Positions 15,194 to 27,250 of a stretch of 64,000 nt of DNA are shown here, one piece after another. The notes beneath the pieces are model-generated. The model ran no database searches and was not told the DNA's origin. It worked only from the letters and a program-made list of their open reading frames with translations. The DNA is from Acanthochromis polyacanthus (lineage: Eukaryota > Chordata > Actinopteri > Pomacentridae). Numbering within the stretch: position 1 is the first letter of the stretch; every line of letters begins with the position of its first letter. The stretch spans positions 2,501,970 to 2,565,969 of the forward strand of contig NC_067136.1 in assembly GCF_021347895.1 (NCBI RefSeq). The letters run 5' to 3'. A program made the position numbers and the translations under genes.

Positions 15194-16019
15194 TGTCGCC
15201 TGATTACTGCTGTAACTATGTTTGAGTGTTGTTGTTTTTTACTATCCTTTTCCACCTTTGTGAATGTCACTGTCAAATTCTTCTTTTTCATCTCGGTTAT
15301 TTTCCATTTACAGCCACGATGAAGACATGCAGATGTTTTCTCACTTGTGTATCAGGGATCAGAGGTGTCTTTATTTTTACTGCATTGAGTTTTTAATTTG
15401 AGGCCTGAATTTCCAGCATAGTCTATCTAAATTGTTTGTTGATTGTTCCATGCATCAACACAGAATAAACTTCATTCTTGAAAGGTGGTGCCATTTTCAG
15501 TGATGTCTTTATTGGTTGATTTTTAGGTATGCTCACTTCTGTTGTATACTGTATTTAGGGGACGGCAGGATACCAAAGGGGATGGCCTGAAAGCTGTTTA
15601 TAAGAACAACAGTTGAGGTCATACATGCTGAAATTATGAAACAAAGAAATGAATTTCCATCAATCATCTCTGTGCACTTTATACACACAATCTGCACGCT
15701 ACTGCTTCATTTGAATAAACACCAGTCTGTGTTTACAGGTCATTTGAATCGTGCAGACTTTTGATTTGAATCCTGTCAAATGTAATAGATTGATGAAATG
15801 AAGAACAGCCAGTGAAAATATGTTTTAAAAATGAATAAACCCCATTTAAAGGACATTTTTAAACATGTTTTTACCTTTCTTAACTGTTTAAAAATGCAGC
15901 GTGTCATCTCTGAGATTCTCTAAAATTGAGAAATAACAATGAGGAATGCCTCTCATTCTATCACACTGATTTGCATCTGGAAGGATGAAGTTATATGAGT
16001 AAAACAGATGCATGAATAT
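15194..16019. other. intergenic, 5' flank of R2
   Basis: No coding region seen. The sequence immediately upstream of the putative first exon is presumably promoter, but I see no certain TATA box or other element. Confidence 0.4.
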
Positions 16020-16121
16020 CTTCAACAGAGTCAGAAGCATCACCGCTCGTTTGGAGTGAACAGCAGTTGGTGAGTTTAGAGAAAAGGATTAAGAACAATC
16101 AGAAACAATACAACAGACAAG
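16020..16121 (+). other. putative noncoding first exon of R2
   Basis: This segment (cttcaacagag...gtttggagtgaacagcag...gacaag then GTGGGT) is conserved at 36400, 47410 and 55655, always on the + strand and each time ending in acaag followed by a GT donor. The paired acceptor for R2 ends at 17167. It is best read as a 5' UTR exon. The 5' boundary (transcription start) is not determined. Confidence 0.6.
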
Positions 16122-16792
16122 GTGGGTGTTCTTTCATAATTACTGATAGTTATAATTTCCAAAATGCCTCCTTTTTAATGAAGTTGGGATTTATTTCTTA
16201 AACTGATTCAGTTGTCTCAACAGGACTTTATGCTAATTTTAGCTCACTTAATCCATTTTTTTTCAAACAATTTTTGTGATAGCTAACTTCTGAAAGCAAC
16301 ACAAAAGACTAAAAAGTTCACCTCCACATCACCTGTGTTTCAGTAGCTGATGTAAATGTTGTTTACTGCCTGCATACTTGTTTGTTGTCTCAGCTGTTGG
16401 TGTTTCGTGAATTTTTTTTCTGGTAATTTCTAGATAAATTTAGTTGCTGTTTCATGGATAACGTTGCATACAAAATGTTTTTTATTGATGGCAGAGCAAC
16501 AAGTATTGATGTCTACTCAAACAGTCGCTTTGGATAAAAGTGTCTGCTAAAGGAAATTGTAGAAGTCAATGTAATTAACTGGTTCTTTTTCATTGTTAGA
16601 GTGATAGAAATATTTTTCATGGTCACTTTTGTTGAAGTGTTTCAACAGGAATTGGCAGTGGTGAAAATGTTTAATGAACCAGTGATTAGATCACAGCAAA
16701 ATTATTCAATCTAACTCTGTCAGTCTTTCTCTTTTCCTCGTTCTCTCTCCCACCTGTCTCCTCATTGGCCCCCTGTAATTTGTTTTAATCAG

Positions 16793-16870
16793 ACCTACAG
16801 TGTATGCAGTGAATGTGTTTGTTAACTCCACATCAGTCTTCAGTTGTGCTTTGTTACACTTCCCCTGTAT
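16793..16870 (+). pseudogene. stub of a receptor coding exon
   Basis: A polypyrimidine tract and AG (16791-16792) are followed by cctacagtgtatgcagtgaa and a degraded version of the receptor N-terminus (VNVFVNSTSV, compare MSVNSSSTS). The match stops after about 75 bases and is followed by sequence homologous to the region 320 bases upstream of R3 (cacattatcatcca-caactgcagc at 16898 and 23592). It is a truncated receptor copy sitting in the R2 intron. Confidence 0.55.
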
Positions 16871-17167
16871 CAAGCCAAGAGATATTCCATACATGATCAC
16901 ATTATCATCCAACAACTGCAGCAAAGTGTATGGCAGTGCAATGACCCACTCATTGCTGCTTAAAGCTCTAATTTGTAGACGAGTTTCTTTTTTTCACAAC
17001 ATGGCCAGATGAGATACTGTTGGACCTGGGATGTGGTACTTTGATTGCTTCATAGCAAAGTTCCATATGAAGATAAAATAAAACCTAACTATGTCCATCT
17101 CTGTCTTTTCTCTGTCTCGACACTCCCTGTCTTCTTGTTTGTGGTTCTCATTTCTTTTTCTTCTCAG

Positions 17168-18044
17168 GCCTACATTATATGCAGCAGATATGTCTTTAAA
17201 CTCATCATCAACCTCCAACTATCTCTACTTCTGCAACCATGAGGTTAGCATGTACATGTACAATACCATTGCTGCATTCAGGACCACCCTCGTGCTCCCT
17301 CTCTCCACCTTTGTCCTCTACCTGGGTCATCAAAGATGGCGGCAGCAGCATTCCTCTAAGACAGCGACTCACTCTGATGTCTTCACCTACCACGTGGCTG
17401 CCATGGAGCTGATCTGGGTCTTGGGGAACTTCTGCCTGTGTGCTGGTATATACAGTAATCATTCAGTAATGATAACAGTGGGAGTCATTGGTTGTGTCTC
17501 TGTTTACCATGTACAGACTTTTTTTCACATCCTGACCTGTGTGGAGCGCTACCTGGCTGTTGTTCATCCCATCACCTATCGGGGGCTGAGAAATGCTCGT
17601 GGGGTCAGAATCAGAAACATCTGTATTGGGTGTGTTTGGCTGCTGAGCTTTGGATTGATGGCTTCAATGGCTTTATCTTTGCCCAACTACAATCCCATCC
17701 CATTAATCTGCTTTTTAGTTTTCTTTGTAATATTCATGTCTTTCTGCAGCCTGTCGGTTCTCTGTGTTCTGATTCGTCCAGGTCCGGGGGACGGAGGTGG
17801 GGATAAGCAGCGGGTTGACCACTCAAAACAGAGAGCTTTCTACACTATCACAGCCATATCAGTCGCAGTGTGGTTGTGGTTTGTCGGGCTCATTGTTTCC
17901 ACTGCTGTGGACATGTCACCTCAGCTGAGCGCAAGTGTTCGCTGTATGGTGACGATGAGTGTCAACTGGTTGAATCTGCCTGGTAGTTTGGTGTCACCTT
18001 TGCTGTATCTGCACAGGGCAGGAAAACTGTCATGTTGCTGTTAA
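17168..18044 (+). CDS. receptor R2, rhodopsin-class-like 7TM receptor
   Basis: The coding exon starts after a CTTCTCAG acceptor (17167); ATG 17190, 284 residues. A short extracellular N-terminus with sequon NSS (residue 4) is followed by TM1 about 24-46, TM2 64-86, TM3 94-122, TM4 145-163, TM5 168-194, TM6 213-237 and TM7 249-274. Seen directly: E-R-Y at 119-121 (DRY-type G-protein motif) followed by LAVVHPITY, a Trp in TM4, an Arg/Gly/Pro-rich third loop, VTVWLWFV-like TM6 (here VAVWLWFV) and SLVSPLLYLHRAGKL at TM7. The upstream in-frame ATG at 17091 lies in the intron and is rejected. Likely a plasma-membrane G-protein-coupled receptor; ligand unknown. Class A hallmarks (TM1 Asn, TM2 Asp, Pro of CWxP, Asn of NPxxY) are absent by eye alignment. 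I cannot name the family. Confidence 0.85.
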
Positions 18045-18590
18045 AATAATGAATGAAGACAAGGATTGGATATGAATAAATCAGACTTGCATGGTTTAAA
18101 TGACATGGATTAAAGATCTATGATTACTTCTGCTTGGTAATAATCCCATGATTTGATAATGAAGCTGCTCAAACTGGAGACAACTGAAAAGAAGTTTAGT
18201 CCAAATTGCTCATAGTCTCCACCTGACTCTGCAAGCTTCAGGATACATTAACTGCCACCAGAATTGGCATTTGAGTTGCATTGTGGGTAACCTGCAAAAT
18301 TTGAACAAGAAGATTATGTGGAATACAGTAGACGATGCATCATTGATCACGAACGAATCCAATATTGTAATCTGGTTGCAGTGCTCTTTAATAGTGTCTT
18401 CTAGGTCATGAATTTCAGATTTCATATAGTGGAATCATTTTGTAGCATATTTGTGATGTATTTGTGGTTTCTATAAAATTTCTAATGTGTGAGACATATT
18501 TGCCTGAGGGAAGCCGTGACACCCAGCAAAAAAAAAAAAAAAAAGTTCTTGCTAAATGCATGGGTTAAACTGGCCTTCTAAATGATACTA
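18045..18590. other. 3' flank of R2
   Basis: Contains AATAAA at 18075-18080, a possible polyadenylation signal 31 bases past the stop. Nothing else recognised; the 71-residue minus ORF at 18210-18425 is not credible. Confidence 0.4.
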
Positions 18591-19320
18591 AATGCAGACA
18601 CACACGCACGCACGCATGCACGTGCACACACAGCCATTGATTTCAACAAGATATTCAACTCTATGTCAGGTAAAATTCTCAAAGGGTGTGATGTTATAAT
18701 ATCTGTGTGGTTCTACTAGTTTTGTACAGTTCTATGTTTCAAATCCTAACATTAGAACCCCAAAGCTGAAAGTAATGAGACCTCGAAAAAATGTCCTTAT
18801 AGTGCAGATGGTTGTATCTGGTCCCCAAAAAGATAGTTACTCAAGCACAGACACACAAACACAGCAAACAGTTGATTTTAATAAGGTATTCTAATCTAAT
18901 GATATCTGTGCAATGCACTAATCTCAAATGGTGTGATGTTATAATATCTATGTGGTTCTACTGGTTTTGTATAGCTCCATGTTTCAAATCCCAGCTATAT
19001 AACCCCAAAACTGTCAGCAGTGAGTCTGTGCAAAAATGTCCTTGTAGTGCCGATCGTTGTAGTTGGTCTCCAGAAAGACAGTTAAACTGGCACATATAAA
19101 CAGAGAGAGAGAGAGCAAACAGATGATTTGAATCCTGTGTTAAAATCTGCTGTGTGCCTATCCAATGTACAGATATAATGGAGTGATGAATTGTATTGTT
19201 GTAAATAAGCGACAGAATAAATGACATGTCATGTTTGTGTTTTGGTTGTGTAATCTCTAATGTTTGTTCATGCAGCACATGAATGATAAACTGGTGTCAG
19301 AGGAGCTTCATTAGTTTAAG
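18590..19320. repeat. tandem 3'-flank module, about 247-bp period
   Basis: Two and a half copies of a module containing gtgtgatgttataatatct, then aaaaatgtcct-a-agtgc-gat, then a CA-rich or GA-rich run and gcaaacag-tgatttgaat. Copies are phased about 247 bases apart (18675, 18920). The same module recurs singly at 26470-26880, 39985-40290 and 40570-40950, always on a receptor's downstream side, so it travels with the duplicated receptor block. Confidence 0.6.
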
Positions 19321-20960
19321 TTGTGATGCTCTGTAATCATGTCCTGTGTCAGCAGGAGAAATGGGAAAGGAATATTTGCCTTTTTCAATTTACCGTGAAA
19401 GTATCAAAAAAATCTACATCAATTGTTTTTTCATGTAAAACCTCCTCACAGTCCTGCTGCCACCTGCTCTGCACATATTAATGCTTATATGAACCAAACC
19501 CCAGTGAATAGTACTCAGTGAGTTCTGAGACTCTGGACAAAGACTTTCAGAAAGACTGACACTGCTGAAAAGGTGAGTTTTTTAAACAATATTAGAGCAT
19601 TTTTCAGTTATTTCAGTTCATTTTTAAAAAATGAAACTTATAGCAAAAGAAACAACAAATATCTCATTTCAATTTGTTTCTACCCATATTGTTCAGAGCT
19701 CGGGCTTCCTTGTTCTTTGTCTTTTTTAAAGGAACATATTTATACAACTAATTCCTGCTCTATATTACAGGTTAAAGAAACAAGAAAGTACAGTAAGTAA
19801 GTGAAAAAAAACAGGACATTCTCAGAGTTTAAACCAGTTTATGATAAAATTGTAAACATTATCCTGAGATTTTTGTTTTGAGATGAGAAAATTTATGATT
19901 TTCTCATCTCAAAGCATATTTAATTATTTTTCTCATGAAAATGTGAGTTAAATTTAGAAATTCTGAGTTTCTTCTTCTCTATTTCTTTTTTTTGCCTACA
20001 TTTATCGCAATATGCCGTTGAACATAACTGTATCCAAAGGCCTCTTTTGAAGACGAATGTAAATGTATATTAAAGAGAGTGCCACAACACAGCTAATAAT
20101 TTAAATAGCTTGCTCTGGATCGACATTCCAACATAGTTTGCTTGTTTATATGACTTTATTTTGCAGAAATAAGTAGATCTGTTGATTGTAACAATTCCAT
20201 TGCAATGACTCTTATAGTTTACTCTATAAAATGGTGGTGTGAGCTAGCCAAGCAACAACAATTTAGCATTTATCTAACTTTCTTTACATTTGTTTTAATA
20301 ATTGTCTCTCTCTGCTCTCTATGCATGTTCTTCTCTTCAGGGCTCCGTGTTTTTAAAGATACCTCAAGCTGGTTGATCACATCCACCTCAAATGTGGTGA
20401 GAAAATCCTTCAGATCTTTATTGCGTTTAATATGACTTTTCATTGATCAATGTTGACCTGGCATCCTGGTAGAGTTTGATGTTTCACCATGAAACAGAAG
20501 TTTGTTGAAGAGTGAAGGATGTTCAAAAAAACTGGTGGAAAGTGATGTCTGATACGGGTGTCAGGATTGTCTGTTGAAAAATGGTTCAAAATTACACCCA
20601 ACAAAACTGGAACAACGTGGCACTCATACTACATTTCAGCTACGTAGCGTAACTACTAAAGTCATTAAGTTGCACTCATTAATAAAGAGGCACCATCCCC
20701 AGTTCGTCTGAGGACATTATAAATTCAAACAAGGTCTTTAAGACTTTGATTAAAATGAAATTGATCAGTCTGATATCTAAAAGTCTAGAATTCAACATGA
20801 TCTAACAAGTAAAGTAGGGTACACTAGGCATAGAAACTAAATATAAAATGTGCTTTAGAAATTAAGAACATGTCATCGTGAGGGTACATGGTACATTTAA
20901 TTTGCACAGTTATGAATGTTACCAAATTCACATTTTACACTTTTAATCAATGATGATATA
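19321..20960. other. intergenic, possible first exon near 19480-19572
   Basis: At 19480-19572 a segment ends in gctgaaaag followed by GTGAGT, a consensus donor, and could be a first exon for R3, but it is not homologous to the conserved exon at 16020 and is weakly supported. Polypyrimidine plus AG near 20340 has no receptor exon behind it. Nothing else recognised. Confidence 0.25.
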
Positions 20961-21490
20961 TTTGTTCGGTAGCACTTTATAATAACTATACACTATTAAG
21001 CATTAGTTAAGCATTGGTTCAGCATAATTTCAGCATTAGTTAATCCTTAAATCCTCATGAACTCATCATGAATTCACCATTAGTAATGCATTACAAAGCA
21101 TAAGTAAAGACAGTTTTAAATGTTCAACTAACACATTATTAAGCATTAGTTAAACATTAGTAAAGAGCTTAATTCATTAACTCATCATTTGTAACTAATT
21201 AGTTATACGTGCTTAATTAATCATGAATTCATGATCTGTATGACATTTATTATGCATTACTAAGCACTTAATAAACCCGGTTAAAAATGTTTTGTTGCTC
21301 ATTGATAATCTCAGTTGTTAATACTTTATAAAGGGTTAGCAACTGTGTTAGTATATGATTTACAAACACATATTCATCCTCAATGAATAACTTATTAATG
21401 CGGTTACTACTCATTAGTTAAGTATATTCCGTGAGCCCATCTAAAGTGAGGACTATCTATGCTTTATAAAGCATTTATAAATGACACAGA
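20960..21490. repeat. AT-rich repeat built on CATTAGTTAA-type motifs
   Basis: Dense degenerate repetition of gcattagttaagcatt, aactcatcatgaattcacca and cattactaagca motifs, bounded by cactttataataac (about 20970) and gctttataaagc (about 21459). It resembles a widespread noncoding fish repeat; the class is uncertain. Confidence 0.5.
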
Positions 21491-21802
21491 AGCAAAGATA
21501 TACAAAGTGTCAGTTTTATTGGTCCCAAACAATACAAGCTCTTTTAAATACACACTTTAAACAAATACAATCTATAAAATTTCAAGTAAACTTGACAAAC
21601 ATCTTCAAATAACAACAGTCTGTGATCGTATAAAATAGAAAAATAAAATACAAGCTCTTTTAAATACACTTTGCAATCCTTAACATTTCAAGTAAACTGG
21701 TGAGCTATCTCTTCAGGGCACACACACCAGAGGTAAGTGGCTGCCTGATTCTGGGATTCCGCCAGTGCCTTGAAGTGCACAAAGTGCTTTACAGTAAAAC
21801 AA

Positions 21803-22146
21803 ATATACCGTTTTCAAATATTGCAAGATAACACCAGATAATTTCTGCAACCTGTTTGCCTCTACGATCAGCTGTCATCTCTTCAGCAGGTTCTCTCTCC
21901 GACTTCCGCATTTCAGAAAAATAAAAAAACCCGCGCGGTCTCGTTCTCCAGAACCACAGAGGAGGCTGGGACTTGTAGGACTCTGGGACGTGTATGACGC
22001 TACTGCGCATGCTCTTACCGTCAAAAACGCAAGTGCACATGCTCCAAAATGCAGACGTCACGCTGGAGAGATGAAAGCTGATCGTAGAGGTAAACAGGTT
22101 GCAGAAATTATCTAGTGTTATCTTGCAATATTTGAAAACGGTATAT
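21803..22146. mobile_element. MITE-like inverted repeat with GC-rich core
   Basis: Two 85-bp arms (21803-21887, 22062-22146) are reverse complements with only a handful of mismatches and begin atataccgttttcaaatatt. The 174-bp core is GC-rich and CpG-containing (ccgcgcggtctcg, gcgcatgctc), unlike the AT-rich flanks. No clear target duplication. The 155-residue minus ORF that crosses it (21789-22256) is not protein-like. Confidence 0.65.
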
Positions 22147-22339
22147 ATGACCTTTACACAGATTTTTAAGAGCTCAGTTCTGCTGAGATCTGCAGATTTC
22201 TGTTCCATTTGGTAATTTACTGATTCAGTTTTATTCAACTTAACTTTAAACAACAATTTGATAATTTAATCAGACCTTTATGGCAGATTTGAATGATCCC
22301 ATTCCCTTTCTTGATTGAACTTTAATTCTTGTTTAAGCT

Positions 22340-23040
22340 TTGTAGTGGGGGGCCAGTTGCCCCACTACGTAAGATCTCTGTGTAACCTGATCACTCTATG
22401 CATTAACACTTTAATCCTAAGTTCTAGGTCTCAAAATATCTAAGTCTCACCATTGAAACATCAGAGAATCCAGGAGCCAAATCTGCAGATGCCAAGATGT
22501 AAAGTGTTTATTCGATACAGCACAGACACAAACAAACACTTGAGAAAGGTCCCGGGAGCCCTCTGACCCCACTGTCTGACAACTGAACCCCTTAAACCCT
22601 CCAAGCAGAGGTCAGTTCACGCCCTTAACCCATCTCTCTTTTTGCCACTGCCAGCTGCCAGTATTGCACAATTAAGGAAAGAGGCGATGTTCAAGCAAAT
22701 CTTTACTCCCTAATAATTTTAATTGGAAACTCATGGGTGGCCGGCTCTTCTCCCCGTGGGAGACAGCCTCCCCCAAGTTTTCTCACACGAACACCTGCAC
22801 CCTTATCTCCAAACAATACTTTTGTTGATATTGGCAGTTATTCCGGAGGAAACAAACCACAGGCTATCTGTAAACCATTTCAGTCAGAGGGCAAAAAAGG
22901 CCTGCTGTCAGATACACACACAGACACAGATTTATTACAGCAGTGGATTAATTTTTCCACAACAGCATCTAGCTGCTGTTTGAACTTTTCACCCTTTCTC
23001 TGCCTTTCTGTGCGTATGTGACAACCTGCACATCCAGAAC
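22340..23040. repeat. unclassified repeat-like segment with hairpin
   Basis: It opens with a hairpin (gtagtgggg...ccccactac at 22342-22368) and contains a TTTATTCGATACAGCACAGAC phrase of the sort seen near LTR or 3'-end repeats. I found no matching end or target duplication, so the class is open. Confidence 0.3.
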
Positions 23041-23124
23041 TAGAATTCAAACATGCACCCATAAGCACTTTAATACATTTGAGTATAGAGTTAATACAAG
23101 TTGCAAGCACATTAATATATGATT

Positions 23125-23350
23125 AACACATAATATGATCAAACGAAGGTTAATAATGATTATCAGTAATAGTAAAAGAGTAATTAAATGATGATTGCAA
23201 GTAATGAATAAAAGTAATAACATGATTACTAAGCAAAAGTAATTAAAATATGATTATAAGTAAAAGTAATAAAATGATGATCATAAGTAATAGGTAAAAG
23301 TAATTAAAATGATTATAAGTAGTATGCAAAAGCAATAAAAACATGATAGT
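23125..23350. repeat. degenerate AT-rich tandem repeat
   Basis: Imperfect repetition of taaaagtaattaaaatgatta and similar words, with units of about 25-35 bp of variable length. No coding potential. Confidence 0.6.
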
Positions 23351-23901
23351 TTAATACACATGCAACAATGAATATTCCCCACAAATCAAAGTGCACCTAC
23401 AGACAAGAGAACCTGACACAACAGACATCATGTGATTTACATGAAGTTTACATTGTTTGTTTTATACATGTTGTACAGCAGCATCAGATAATTGTGGTGA
23501 GGGTTCTGTAAAGCTACATAGACAGAGAAGATGATGTAAATCCATTGTGTATCTACTGATAAGAGTTCACGCATGACGACATCAAAATGATCACATTATC
23601 ATCCATCAACTGCAGCCGTGTTAACCGTAGCCCTAACCCAGCTATCAATTTGTAGATGAATTTGTGTTTTTTCGCAACATGGCCAGATAAGGCAAAATTA
23701 CATGTAAGGTGCTATTTATTAACAGCAGTGCAACAGATGAGACAGTTCAATTCACTTTTGAACCTGGGATGTGCTCCCTTCATTGTTTCACAGCACAGTT
23801 CCTGAAGAAGATGAAATAAAACCTAACAATGTCCATCTCTCTCTTTTCTCTTACTCTATGCATGTTGTCTTCTTTTTGTGCCTCATTTCATTTTTCCTCA
23901 G
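23351..23901. other. 5' flank or intron of R3
   Basis: Between 23587 and 23870 this is homologous to 16890-17100 upstream of R2 (cacattatcatcca, cgcaacatggccagat, gacctgggatgtg), so the R2 and R3 promoter-intron regions share ancestry. It ends in the R3 acceptor (TTTTTCCTCAG, 23901). The conserved first exon is not visible here. Confidence 0.55.
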
Positions 23902-24793
23902 ATCTACAATGTATTCAGCAGATATGTCTGTAAACTCTTCATCAACTTCCAACTATCTCTACTTCTGCACCAACCATGAGATTAGCGTGTACATGTACAA
24001 TGCCATTGCTGCATCGAGAACCATCCTCTTCCTCCCTCTCTCCACCTTTGTCCTCTACTTGGGTCACCAAAAATGGCGGCAACAGCGTTCCTCTAAAACA
24101 GTGACTCATTCTGACATCTTCACCTACCACATGGCTGCAGTGCAGCTGCTCAGGATCTTGGGGAGTTTCAGCTTCTTTTGTGGCCTGTACACTAATCATT
24201 CTGTAATGCTAACATTAGGAATGTGTACTACTACCCTCACTTTGTCTGTAGAGATATTTTTTCACATTCTGACCTGTGTGGAGCGCTACCTGGCGGTTGT
24301 TCATCCCATCACCTATCGGCGGCTGAGAAGTGCTCGTGGGGTCAAGATCAGAAACATCTGTATAGGATGTGTTTGGCTGCTGTGTTCTGGTTTTACAGCT
24401 GCTCTGTACCTGTACTCGCCTAACTACACCATGATCTCATCTTTGTGCTTTTTGGTTTTCTGCATAACAATCATGTCTTTCTGCAGCCTCTCGGTTCTCT
24501 GTGTTCTGATTCGTCCAAGTCCGGGCAAAGCAGAACAGAAAAAGCAGAGAATTGATCCATCTAAGCAGAGAGCTTTCTACACAATCACAGCTATATCTGT
24601 CACTGTGTGGTTATGGTTTGTTGGGGCTCTTGTTTCCGTTGCTGTAAACACATCACCTCTGATGGGAACCAGCGTCGCCTGTGTGGTGACAGTTAGTGCC
24701 AACTGGCTGAACCTGCCCAGCAGTTTGGTGTCACCTCTGCTGTATCTACACAGGGCAGGAAAACTGCCATGTTGCTGTTCAAACAATGAGTGA
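23902..24793 (+). CDS. receptor R3, rhodopsin-class-like 7TM receptor
   Basis: The coding exon follows a TTTTTCCTCAG acceptor. In-frame ATGs occur at 23909 and 23924; I choose 23924 (MSVNSSSTS, 289 residues) because it aligns with the starts of R2, R4, R5 and R6. The ATG at 23771 is intronic. E-R-Y at residues 120-122, LAVVHPITY after it, a lysine/glutamine-rich third loop (KAEQKKQR) shorter in Gly than the paralogs, VTVWLWFVG in TM6 and SLVSPLLYLHRAGKLPCCC at the C-terminus, where the Cys cluster could be palmitoylated. Sequons at N4 (NSS) and N91 (NHS) face outside if the N-terminus is extracellular. Intact and probably functional; ligand unknown. Confidence 0.85.
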
Positions 24794-26470
24794 TGAAAAA
24801 GACTGGAAGAAAAGGATTTATTAAAAAAAACCTGCAAAGTTTGACTTATTGGATAAAAGATGACAAATTCTGAAGTTAAATAGGATGCTAGGTTGCAGTT
24901 TCGGTGTCACAAAGAAATGGCTAAAATGCTCCATTTAATTAGTCATTATTGTGTTTACTCAATTACTCAGATAGTTGGATGGGTGTTGTAGCGGATTGGT
25001 GTGTCTTAGCTGATTGCAAGGTTGACTGCTACAGCTGTTGAAGTAGTGCACATCTTTACTAATCTTGTGGTAACTTTAGAGCTTCAAGAATGAATCAATT
25101 AGTTTACAAACCACCTATAAAAATTTAGGAAACTTTTCTAAATAGTGTACTGGAGCGTAGCATGAGATGAAATACTGAATTGTCAATTGTCTCATTTTCA
25201 ACTTGTTGTGTACTGCCACTTTGTCTGGAACCCTTGCCTTCACATTTGAACACATTGTAGTTTGATAGACTTTGCAAAATCTGTGAACATCAGAAATAGA
25301 TGGCATGAGTATGTAGCAAAATATTCTCTGTTGGTGCCACTCCTATTCAGGTAACAAAAGGTTTGACTTGACGCATGTGCTTCATGTTATTGTTTTATCC
25401 ATGTTTTCTTCCTGAACTTAACCAAATAATTTTGTTTGGCAAGGGAAAGCCATGGCTGAGCAGGTTGTCCACAAATTGCAAGCTTGCCGGTTCTATCCCC
25501 AATATTTCCAGATGCCAAATTGTCCCTGGGCGAGACACTGAATCTTCAGTTGCTTCCACCATTGATTTAGTGGGCATTGTAGTTATAGATAGATATACAG
25601 GCATGATGCAAGTGTTGACCATATACCTTATAAAATTAAGCAAGTAGCTGAAGTTAAGAAATTTGAAGAATTATGGTCTGACACAGAACACAAACCTCAG
25701 TATCCTGAGTGAAGGTCATGTGACTTACATTACAAACACCCCTCCAGCCTCTGTGTCACACTATTTTAAAATGTATGAATTCCAATATGTGTACTGGTGT
25801 CATATGTTGACACCAATGGATGCTTTGAATGGATCTCTCAGATATCAGTTGCTTTACAAAATAACAGCATTTGATGCTGTGGCAATTACAACATGTAGTT
25901 TTACACAGTGACATAAAATATAGAGCATACTGTAATTTCTATTGCATTGTCTTGCTAAAAAAACACAGACATATACCACTGACCTGTGCATAGAAATCTA
26001 TGAGTGAAAACTGTACTGTAATTACTAAGAGATAGATTAACAGCAGATATTCTCACATTAGTGTTGAAGAAAAGCTGAGTCTGAAATAATCTGTTCTTTG
26101 TTTCTGCCTAATGCTTCAGGCTTCAGGCTATGATGCCAGCTAACATTGGCAACAGAGTTTAATTGCAGGCAATGAACCATTACATTTTGATCAGGAGGAA
26201 GATTATGTGAAATAAAAAGACAATGTGTTTGTTTCTGGTGTACTGTTTTGTGTATAGTGAATTAATGTAATTTAAGTGTCGTGATTTTTAGAGGTGCATG
26301 TAAGGTGGCAGATTTTAGATTTAAGATGGTCGTAGTTTTATTTTATGTGAGAATTGATGGATTGTTGTAATTGGTTGCTATGGCTTCCATGGTGATTTGT
26401 ATAAAATTTACATGACATTCAAGTCATTTCGCCAAGTTCTTCGAACTTTATCTTCATATTTGTCAAGTTC
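24794..26470. other. 3' flank of R3, nothing coding
   Basis: 24975-25085 is homologous to the 3' flanks of R4 (38215-38340), R5 (46110-46190) and the orphan segment at 27035. The rest shows nothing I can support; small ORFs at 25115-25911 are not credible. Confidence 0.45.
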
Positions 26471-26585
26471 TTTGAAGTAGTGAATCTGAACAAAAATGTC
26501 CACATAATGTAGATCTGTCCTCATTATGATGAAGTGTTCCCCAAAGAAATAGGACAACAAGGACACACACACACACCTACACCTG

Positions 26586-26667
<82 letters not shown>

Positions 26668-26880
26668 GCAAACAGGTGATTTGATTACTGTATTCAAATC
26701 TAATGGTGTGTTTATGTAATGTGCAAATCTAATAGGGTGATGTAATATATTATTTTGTAGTCTAACACAATAAATAAATATATGACTGAGGTTGTGTAAT
26801 TGTTCATGTTTGTTCATGCAGGACATCCATGGCTATTTGATCCAGAGAAGATAGTAATGTCAGACCAGTTTAATTAGCTT
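26470..26880. repeat. copy of the receptor 3'-flank module with (AC)n
   Basis: Matches the module at 18590-19320 (aaaaatgtccacataatgtag, CA run, gcaaacaggtgatttga, and tgttcatgcaggacat near its end). Contains the long AC tract listed separately. Confidence 0.6.
26588..26663. repeat. (AC)n microsatellite
   Basis: About 38 uninterrupted AC dinucleotides. Produces Thr-His and Cys-Val repeat ORFs that are not genes. Confidence 0.97.
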
Positions 26881-27034
26881 TGAATGTGAAGCTTTGTGAT
26901 GAAACAAAAAAAATGCACTGTCTCAAAGTACAGGAGGGTAGAAATAGAACTTCATCTTCATCAATTTACTTCCTATGGTCATCTGCACCTTCACACACAT
27001 ATGAACCAAATCCCAATGAATAACGCTATGTGTT

Positions 27035-27250
27035 CAGTTGATAAAGCCAGTTTTACATATCTCTTTCAGGTGATATTGGATAGGTGTTGTAGCTGCTTGC
27101 ATGCTGTGAGGTGATTTCAAGATTGGTCGCTAAACCTGGGCAGGTAGTGTACACTGTTGTTAATCTTGTGCTAACTCACAGTACAGGTGTTGATCTGCCG
27201 GTCTGCACAGCCAAAACGTACTACTTCTTTTTTTTTTTTGCTCATGCTGT
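27035..27250 (+). pseudogene. orphan receptor 3' flank (ghost copy)
   Basis: ggataggtgttgtagctgct...gggcaggtagtgtacactgtt...gttaatcttgtgctaac matches the 3' flanks of R3, R4 and R5, but no receptor exon lies in front of it. This suggests a receptor copy whose coding exon was deleted. The match is noncoding only and diverged. Confidence 0.4.

Noticed and set aside
26534..26826. Cys-Val and Thr-His repeat ORFs
   Set aside because: Translations of the (AC)n microsatellite.
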